Shown in pieces: positions 6,932-11,239 of a DNA stretch of 11,239 nucleotides. Both the position numbers and the translations under genes were made by a program. The notes under the pieces are model-generated. The model did no database searches, had not been told where the DNA came from, and saw only the letters and a list, made by a program, of their open reading frames with translations. Positions within the stretch are counted from its first letter, which is position 1, and each line of letters opens with the position of its first letter. The DNA is from Candidatus Cellulosilyticum pullistercoris (GTDB lineage Bacteria; Bacillota; Clostridia; Lachnospirales; Cellulosilyticaceae): NCBI GenBank assembly GCA_018883705.1, contig JAHLFQ010000171.1, positions 1-11,239 on the forward strand, written 5' to 3'.

Positions 6932-6978
6932 AAGAACCTTTGAGCTAACAAGAGCATGTTAACCAAAGGTTCTTTTTT
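6932..6978 (+). terminator. deoC terminator
   Basis: AAGAACCTTTG (6932-6942) pairs with CAAAGGTTCTT (6964-6974), 11 bp. An inner imperfect stem (CTAAC-type/GTTA) closes the top, and the T-tract runs to 6978. It begins 36 bases after the stop. Confidence 0.88.
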
Positions 6979-7027
6979 ACATAAAGATAAAAATAGGGTG
7001 TGTTAGGGAGAATGACATAGGCATTCG

Positions 7028-7056
7028 TTGAAATCATATGATAATTAAAGTATAAT
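7028..7056 (+). promoter_or_regulatory. cheV promoter, near-consensus sigma-A type
   Basis: TTGAAA (7028-7033), a 17-base spacer and TATAAT (7051-7056): the best promoter in the window. Transcription would start near 7063, leaving a leader of about 70 bases before cheV. I see no sigma-D-like motif, so cheV looks vegetatively expressed. Confidence 0.75.
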
Positions 7057-7131
7057 TTAAATTATATAAAAATGACGAAATATTAAATGTACTTTTTATA
7101 AATAGCTATTAAAGGAAAGAGAGTGCTTTAG

Positions 7132-8031
7132 ATGAATCAATCAATATTATTAGATGTAGGAACAGGTGAATTAGAAGTTATCATTTTCTTAGTAAATAAT
7201 AATAGATATTGTATTAATGTATTAAAAACAAGAGAAATCATTCAACTTACTGAAGTAAGACCTACTGCAGGTTCAAACAAAGGCATTTTAGGAATAACCA
7301 ATGTACGTGACCAGGTTATGACTGTTATTGATTTAAGCTATATATTAGATAAGAAAGTTACAGAAGAAGTTAAAGGAAAGAAGGCCCTTGTATGCGAACT
7401 TAATAGAAAGCAAGTGATGTTTGTAGTAGATGGCATTGAAGGGATTCAGCGTGTAAAATGGTCAGATATTGCAAAACCAGATGCACTCTTAAAAGGTGGG
7501 TTATCAGTGGGAAATATCTTAACTGATAAAGGTATTTTATTAATGCTTGATTTTGAAAAAATTATTACAGATATTTCAAAAGAAGAAAATCCATACGAAA
7601 AAAGTAAGGGTGAAGTTTTACTTAAAGCTGAACGTGGTATTAAGAAGATCTATATGGTAGATGATTCTAGAACGATTCGTACCTTATTAAAAGATACATT
7701 AATAGCAGCTGGATATAAAGACATACATACATTTGATAATGGTAAAGAAGCACTAGACGCCTTGATGCAGATTAAAGAAAAGTATGGTAAGGAATTTAAG
7801 AAGGAAGTAGACCTTATGATTACAGATATTGAAATGCCAATTCTAGATGGACATACAATGACAAGACGTATTAAGGAAGACCCTATTTTATCGGAATTAC
7901 CAGTTGTCATTTTCTCTTCACTTATTACAGATGATTTATATCATAAAGGGGAAGCAGTAGGTGCGAATTGCCAAATTAGTAAACCCTCTATTCATGAACT
8001 AGTAACGGCTGTAGACTCTCTTGTATTTTAG
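7132..8031 (+). CDS. cheV: Chemotaxis protein CheV (CheW-REC fusion)
   Basis: A 299-aa cytosolic coupling protein that links chemoreceptors to CheA and adjusts signalling through phosphorylation of its receiver domain. The opening SILLDVGTGELEVIIF is characteristic of CheV. The CheW-like domain spans about 13-150 (INVLKTREII, GILGITNVRDQVMTVIDL). The receiver domain spans about 171-299. Its acidic pocket is Asp177/Asp178 in MVDDSR, the phospho-acceptor is Asp232 in MITDIEMP, the switch Ser pair is 262-263 in FSS, and the conserved Lys284 is in SKPS. All receiver catalytic residues are present, so it should be phosphorylatable. The ribosome binding site is modest: AAAGGA is about 15 bases away and GAGAG about 8 bases away. 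There is no terminator of its own; a promoter for the next operon begins three bases after the stop. Confidence 0.95.
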   Translation: MNQSILLDVGTGELEVIIFLVNNNRYCINVLKTREIIQLTEVRPTAGSNKGILGITNVRDQVMTVIDLSYILDKKVTEEVKGKKALVCELNRKQVMFVVDGIEGIQRVKWSDIAKPDALLKGGLSVGNILTDKGILLMLDFEKIITDISKEENPYEKSKGEVLLKAERGIKKIYMVDDSRTIRTLLKDTLIAAGYKDIHTFDNGKEALDALMQIKEKYGKEFKKEVDLMITDIEMPILDGHTMTRRIKEDPILSELPVVIFSSLITDDLYHKGEAVGANCQISKPSIHELVTAVDSLVF

Positions 8032-8033
8032 GC

Positions 8034-8061
8034 TTGACTTAGATAAAAACTTTGGTAAAAT
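8034..8061 (+). promoter_or_regulatory. hisS-aspS operon promoter
   Basis: TTGACT (8034-8039), a 16-base spacer and an extended -10 TGGTAAAAT (8053-8061). It starts three bases after the cheV stop codon. Transcription would begin near 8068, just before the T-box stem I. The TGGTAAAAT box is identical to that of the deoC promoter. Confidence 0.72.
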
Positions 8062-8079
8062 AGAAATTAATATGAAACA

Positions 8080-8305
8080 TCGATGAAGAGAAGAAGTATA
8101 ATCTTACCAATCAGAGAGTAAGTCCACGGCTGAAAGCTTACAAGAGATTAGAAGACATCTCGGAGAGTGCTCTTGAAATTTTTAGTAGAGAGCAACGGTT
8201 AAGCCTCGTTATTGGCTTTAGTTGAGTGCAAAGATTTTAATAGTCTTTGAAACAGGGTGGCAACACGGTTATATCGTCCCTGACATTATGTCAGGGGCGT
8301 TTTTT
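8080..8305 (+). promoter_or_regulatory. T-box riboswitch leader of hisS-aspS, Asp specifier GAC overlapping His CAU
   Basis: A complete tRNA-sensing T-box. Stem I starts with the GATGAAGAGAAGAAGTA K-turn/AGUA region (8082-8098). GAGA (8088-8091) pairs with TCTC (8158-8161). TAATCTT (8099-8105) pairs with GAGATTA (8144-8150). Between them lies a symmetric 7x7 specifier loop, AGAAGTA opposite GAAGACA (8151-8157). After the loop-E GAA the codon position is GAC (Asp, 8154-8156) followed by A; CAT (His) overlaps at 8156-8158. The AGAGAG distal motif (8113-8118) and GGCTGAAAGC loop (8128-8137) are closed by GTAAG/CTTAC. A stem II pseudoknot region (about 8192-8220) and stem III (8229-8234/8244-8249) follow. 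The T-box is AGGGTGGCAACACGG (8254-8268). The antiterminator pairs AGGG with CCCT (8278-8281) and ACGG with TCGT (8274-8277), leaving a TGGCAAC bulge. TGGC fits a G discriminator, that is tRNA-Asp. Confidence 0.93.
8275..8305 (+). terminator. T-box attenuator terminator
   Basis: CGTCCCTGACA (8275-8285) pairs with TGTCAGGGGCG (8289-8299), 11 bp with one T-G pair, loop TTA, followed by six T (8300-8305). The left arm bases 8275-8281 are the same ones used by the antiterminator, so the two folds exclude each other. Uncharged tRNA should favour readthrough into hisS. Confidence 0.93.
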
Positions 8306-8343
8306 ATTTGTCTAAATTATTTGTCTAATGAAAGGAGTTAATG

Positions 8344-9606
8344 ATGGAACTTCGTGCCTTAAAGGGAACCAAAGATATTTTTGGTGATGAAATGAGAAAG
8401 TGGTTAGAAGTAGAAGAAATTATTCGTGGTCTTTGTGATGACTTTGGCTTTAATCAAATTAGAACACCTATGTTTGAATACACAGATTTATTTGCAAGAG
8501 GTGTAGGTGAAACGACAGATATCGTTAATAAAGAAATGTACTCTTTTGTAGATAAGGGAGAAAACCGCATTACCTTAAAACCAGAAAGTACAGCAGCGGT
8601 TGTAAGAGCTTTTCTAGAGCATAGCATGTATGCAGATACACAACCTACTAAGCTTTATTATATTTCTCCAACCTTTAGATATGAAAGACCACAAGCAGGT
8701 CGCCAAAGACAATTCCACCAATTTGGTGTAGAAATGTTTGGAACAGATTCAGCTACAGCAGATGCTGAAATTATTGCTATTGGTCATACACTTCTTAAAC
8801 GTCTTGGAATCAAAAAAGTTGAACTTCATATCAATTCACTTGGTGGTCCTGAATGTAGAAAGAAATATAATGAAACGCTTAAAGCGTTCTTACATTCTAA
8901 AAAAGAACATCTTTGTCCATTATGCCAAGAAAGAATGGATAAAAATCCACTTCGAGTACTAGATTGTAAAAACAAAGAGTGTCAAGAACACTTAAAAGAA
9001 GCACCAACAGTACTTAGTACACTTGGAGATGAATGTAAAGCACACTTTAATCAGTTGCAAGAACTTCTTACAGCTATGAATATTCCATTTATAGTAGATC
9101 CAGGTATTGTACGTGGCCTTGATTACTATACTAAAACTGTTTTTGAATTTATTTCAAATGATATTGGTGCACAAGGTACAGTATGTGGTGGTGGACGATA
9201 TGATAAACTTGTAGATGAAATCGGTGGCAAACATGTACCTGCTGTTGGATTTGGGGCAGGAATGGAAAGATTAATTATTGTAAGAGATGCAGAAAACAAT
9301 GCACCACTTGCACCAGCTACAAGAGATATTTTCATTGGATATCGTGGGGATGCTGCGATGGTAGAAGCTTTTAAATTAGTAAATAGTCTTCGCCAAGTAG
9401 GTATTAGTGCAGAAAGTGATCATCTTCAAAGAAGTATTAAAGCACAAATGAAATATGCTAATAAAATTGGAGCACGCTATTCTATAATTATTGGTGAAAG
9501 TGAATTAGAAGAAAGAAGCTTAAAGCTTAAAGAAATGGAATCAGGAAATGAAGTAACTATTCCAATGGATCAATTTGTAGAAGCTTTTAAAAATATTTTA
9601 GGGTAA
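8344..9606 (+). CDS. hisS: Histidyl-tRNA synthetase
   Basis: Class II aminoacyl-tRNA synthetase that charges tRNA-His with ATP and histidine; cytosolic dimer. Two ATGs are adjacent (8341 and 8344). AAAGGAG (8331-8337) leaves only 3 bases before the first but 6 before the second, so I choose 8344 (420 aa). Motif 2 is TFRYERPQAGRQRQFHQFG (110-128). The histidine-binding segments are GLDYYTKTVFEF (258-269) and GGGRYDKL (282-289), and motif 3 is AVGFGAGMERL (300-310). The insertion domain carries four Cys, C-x2-C-x13-C-x4-C (191, 194, 208, 213), around NPLRVLDCK, a pattern common in Firmicutes HisRS and possibly metal-binding. The C-terminal anticodon-binding domain starts at about 328. aspS begins 38 bases later with its own ribosome binding site, the usual hisS-aspS operon of Firmicutes. 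Confidence 0.96.
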   Translation: MELRALKGTKDIFGDEMRKWLEVEEIIRGLCDDFGFNQIRTPMFEYTDLFARGVGETTDIVNKEMYSFVDKGENRITLKPESTAAVVRAFLEHSMYADTQPTKLYYISPTFRYERPQAGRQRQFHQFGVEMFGTDSATADAEIIAIGHTLLKRLGIKKVELHINSLGGPECRKKYNETLKAFLHSKKEHLCPLCQERMDKNPLRVLDCKNKECQEHLKEAPTVLSTLGDECKAHFNQLQELLTAMNIPFIVDPGIVRGLDYYTKTVFEFISNDIGAQGTVCGGGRYDKLVDEIGGKHVPAVGFGAGMERLIIVRDAENNAPLAPATRDIFIGYRGDAAMVEAFKLVNSLRQVGISAESDHLQRSIKAQMKYANKIGARYSIIIGESELEERSLKLKEMESGNEVTIPMDQFVEAFKNILG

Positions 9607-9644
9607 AATTTTTATCAAGGCATTTAATATAGGAGGAACAAGGG

Positions 9645-11239
9645 ATGTCAGAATCAATGCAAGGCTTAAAAAGAACTCATCGTTGTACAGAGCTAAGTAG
9701 TGCTAATGTTGGGCAAGAAGTTGTCGTAATGGGATGGGTACAAAGAAGAAGAAATTTAGGGCAAATTTTATTTATCACACTTCGTGACCGTTCAGGATTA
9801 CTTCAATTATCTTTTGGAGAGCAAACAGATAAAGCAGTATTTGAAAAAGCTGAAACACTTAGAAGTGAATATGTAATTGCAGCACGTGGTATCGTAGTAT
9901 CTCGAGGAACAGATGCCAATAAATCAATGAAAACTGGTGATATTGAAATTGATGTAAAAGAACTTCGTATCCTTTCAGAAGCAGAAACGACACCTTTTGA
10001 AATTTTAGAAAACATCGATACAAAAGAAGAACTCAGATTAAAATATCGTTATTTAGATCTTAGAAGGCCAGATATGCAACATAACCTTATTCTTCGTAGT
10101 AAGGTAGCACAAAGTGTAAGACGTTTCTTAGAAAAAGAAGGTTTCTTAGAAATTGAAACACCAATTATGCAAAAATCAACACCAGAAGGTGCACGTGACT
10201 ATTTAGTACCATCTCGTGTACACCCAGGTAATTTCTACGCTTTACCACAATCACCACAGTTATTTAAACAATTACTGATGGTAGCTGGTTATGATCGCTA
10301 TTTCCAAATTGCGAAATGTTTCCGTGATGAGGACCTTCGTGCAGATAGACAACCAGAGTTTACTCAAATCGATATGGAGCTTTCTTTCGTAGAGCCAGAA
10401 GATGTTATGGCTGTTAATGAAAGATTAATTCAAACCGTATTTAAAGAAGCAATGGGTGTTGATGTACAACTTCCAATTCAAAAAATGACTTATAAAGAAG
10501 CTATGGATCGTTTTGGTTCAGATAAACCAGACCTTCGTTTCGGAGTAGAACTTCAGGATATTTCTGATGTTGTTAAAGACTGTGGTTTTGCTGTATTTGA
10601 AAATGCCCTTGCAAATGGTGGAACAGTAAGAGCCATTAATGCAAAAGGTATGGGAGATTTAGGACGTAAACAAATTGATGCGCTTGTTAAATATGGACAA
10701 GACTTTGGTGCAAAAGGTGTAGCTTGGCATCAAATCAAAACAGATGGAGAAGAGAAATCTTCATTTGCTAAATTCTTAAATGAAGAAACTTTAGCAGCTA
10801 TTAAAGAAAAAATGGGCGCTGATAAAGATGACCTTATTTTAGTGGTAGCTGATAAGCCATCTGTAGTATTTGCTACTTTAGGTGCACTTAGACTTGAAGT
10901 TGCAAGAAGACTTGATCTTATTAATAAAGACGAATTTAGATTCGTATGGATTACAGAATTCCCACTTCTTGAGTATGATGAAGAAGCAGGGCGTTATGTA
11001 GCAATGCATCACCCATTCACAATGCCAATGGATGAAGATCTTCCTCTTATGGAAACAAATCCAGGAGCAGTTAGAGCGAAAGCTTATGACCTTGCTTTAA
11101 ATGGTTGTGAACTTGGTGGTGGTAGTATCCGTATTTACCAAAATGATGTTCAAAAAAGAATGTTTAACCTTCTTGGTTTCACAGATGAAGAAGCAGAAGA
11201 ACGTTTTGGTTTCTTATTAAATGCATTTAAATATGGTGT
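9645..11239 (+). CDS. aspS: Aspartyl-tRNA synthetase (3' end outside the window)
   Basis: Class II synthetase that charges tRNA-Asp. It is open to the right edge: 531 codons of an expected ~590, cut just before motif 3 (the GLDR arginine region). The ATG at 9645 follows AGGAGG (9631-9636) with 8 bases between; a second Met at codon 5 is less well placed. An N-terminal OB-fold anticodon-binding domain (about 1-110) begins GWVQRRRNLGQILFITLRDRSG (30-51). Leu38 sits where discriminating, Asp-only enzymes have Leu and non-discriminating ones have His. Then come YLDLRRP, the aspartate-binding LPQSPQLFKQLLM (200-212), motif 2 FRDEDLRADRQPEFTQIDMEL (226-246), GSDKPDLRFG (291-300), the bacterial GAD insertion (about 300-420), and ELGGGSIRIY (489-498). 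It is the second gene of the T-box-controlled operon. The lack of a stop is due only to the window edge. Confidence 0.95.
   Translation, partial: MSESMQGLKRTHRCTELSSANVGQEVVVMGWVQRRRNLGQILFITLRDRSGLLQLSFGEQTDKAVFEKAETLRSEYVIAARGIVVSRGTDANKSMKTGDIEIDVKELRILSEAETTPFEILENIDTKEELRLKYRYLDLRRPDMQHNLILRSKVAQSVRRFLEKEGFLEIETPIMQKSTPEGARDYLVPSRVHPGNFYALPQSPQLFKQLLMVAGYDRYFQIAKCFRDEDLRADRQPEFTQIDMELSFVEPEDVMAVNERLIQTVFKEAMGVDVQLPIQKMTYKEAMDRFGSDKPDLRFGVELQDISDVVKDCGFAVFENALANGGTVRAINAKGMGDLGRKQIDALVKYGQDFGAKGVAWHQIKTDGEEKSSFAKFLNEETLAAIKEKMGADKDDLILVVADKPSVVFATLGALRLEVARRLDLINKDEFRFVWITEFPLLEYDEEAGRYVAMHHPFTMPMDEDLPLMETNPGAVRAKAYDLALNGCELGGGSIRIYQNDVQKRMFNLLGFTDEEAEERFGFLLNAFKYG

Noticed and set aside
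7650..7910. 86-aa minus-strand frame inside the CheV receiver domain
   Set aside because: A shadow of a conserved receiver domain with all catalytic residues on the plus strand.
8075..8110. Possible leader peptide beginning ATGAAACATCGATGA at 8072
   Set aside because: It gives only Met-Lys-His-Arg before TGA and has no Shine-Dalgarno. The region is explained by T-box stem I, so the His codon here is not evidence of peptide attenuation.
8738..8962. 74-aa second plus-strand frame inside hisS
   Set aside because: It overlaps conserved HisRS sequence, is low in complexity and has no start signals.
9126..9335. 69-aa minus-strand frame inside hisS
   Set aside because: It lies opposite the histidine-binding motifs and motif 3 of HisRS; no ribosome binding site.
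9803..10015. 70-aa minus-strand frame inside aspS
   Set aside because: It lies opposite the AspRS anticodon-binding domain; a shadow frame.
1..11239. CRISPR array, transposon ends, phage genes, toxin-antitoxin or defence system
   Set aside because: No spaced repeats, no transposase or integrase frames, no long inverted ends, and gene content is housekeeping throughout. I see no undescribed multi-gene system.

Overview
The window is AT-rich chromosomal DNA of a low-GC Gram-positive bacterium, most likely an anaerobic clostridium (Clostridia, Lachnospirales-like). The evidence is strong AAAGGAGG-type ribosome binding sites, compact U-rich intrinsic terminators, an ECF-type folate transporter component, CheV plus a large Cache-type chemoreceptor, and a T-box leader in front of hisS-aspS. 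I considered a Cellulosilyticum-like genus but cannot confirm it from sequence alone. I see no phage, insertion sequence, CRISPR array, rRNA or tRNA.

Layout, left to right. (1) A folate uptake and retention pair: folT-like ECF S-component (93-932) followed two bases later by folC (935-2215). Directly before folT is a hairpin whose 3' arm contains the Shine-Dalgarno sequence and which is followed by seven T. The first bases of the window may be the 3' edge of a tetrahydrofolate riboswitch. (2) A monocistronic cytidylate-kinase-like protein (2459-3109) behind an AT-rich promoter region with two small palindromes. (3) Two convergent terminators, then a minus-strand methyl-accepting chemotaxis protein (3203-5233) and a minus-strand membrane-anchored protein with a degenerate FMN-binding-like domain (5382-5975). 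(4) A divergent promoter region, then deoC (6215-6895). (5) cheV (7132-8031) behind a near-consensus promoter. (6) A complete T-box leader (about 8080-8305), hisS (8344-9606) and aspS (9645 to beyond the right edge).

The genes are mostly independent housekeeping units. FolT should import folates and FolC should trap them as polyglutamates. The chemoreceptor and CheV are parts of one chemotaxis system but are separately transcribed, with no cheA, cheW or cheY beside them. HisRS and AspRS form one operon under the T-box.

The most informative non-coding element is that T-box. Its specifier loop can be folded as a symmetric 7x7 loop with GAC (Asp) in the usual codon position. The same bases run on into CAU (His), so the two codons overlap by one base. 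The acceptor-pairing bulge is UGGC, which fits a G discriminator (tRNA-Asp) rather than the C discriminator of bacterial tRNA-His. The leader therefore looks primarily Asp-sensing although hisS is the first gene.
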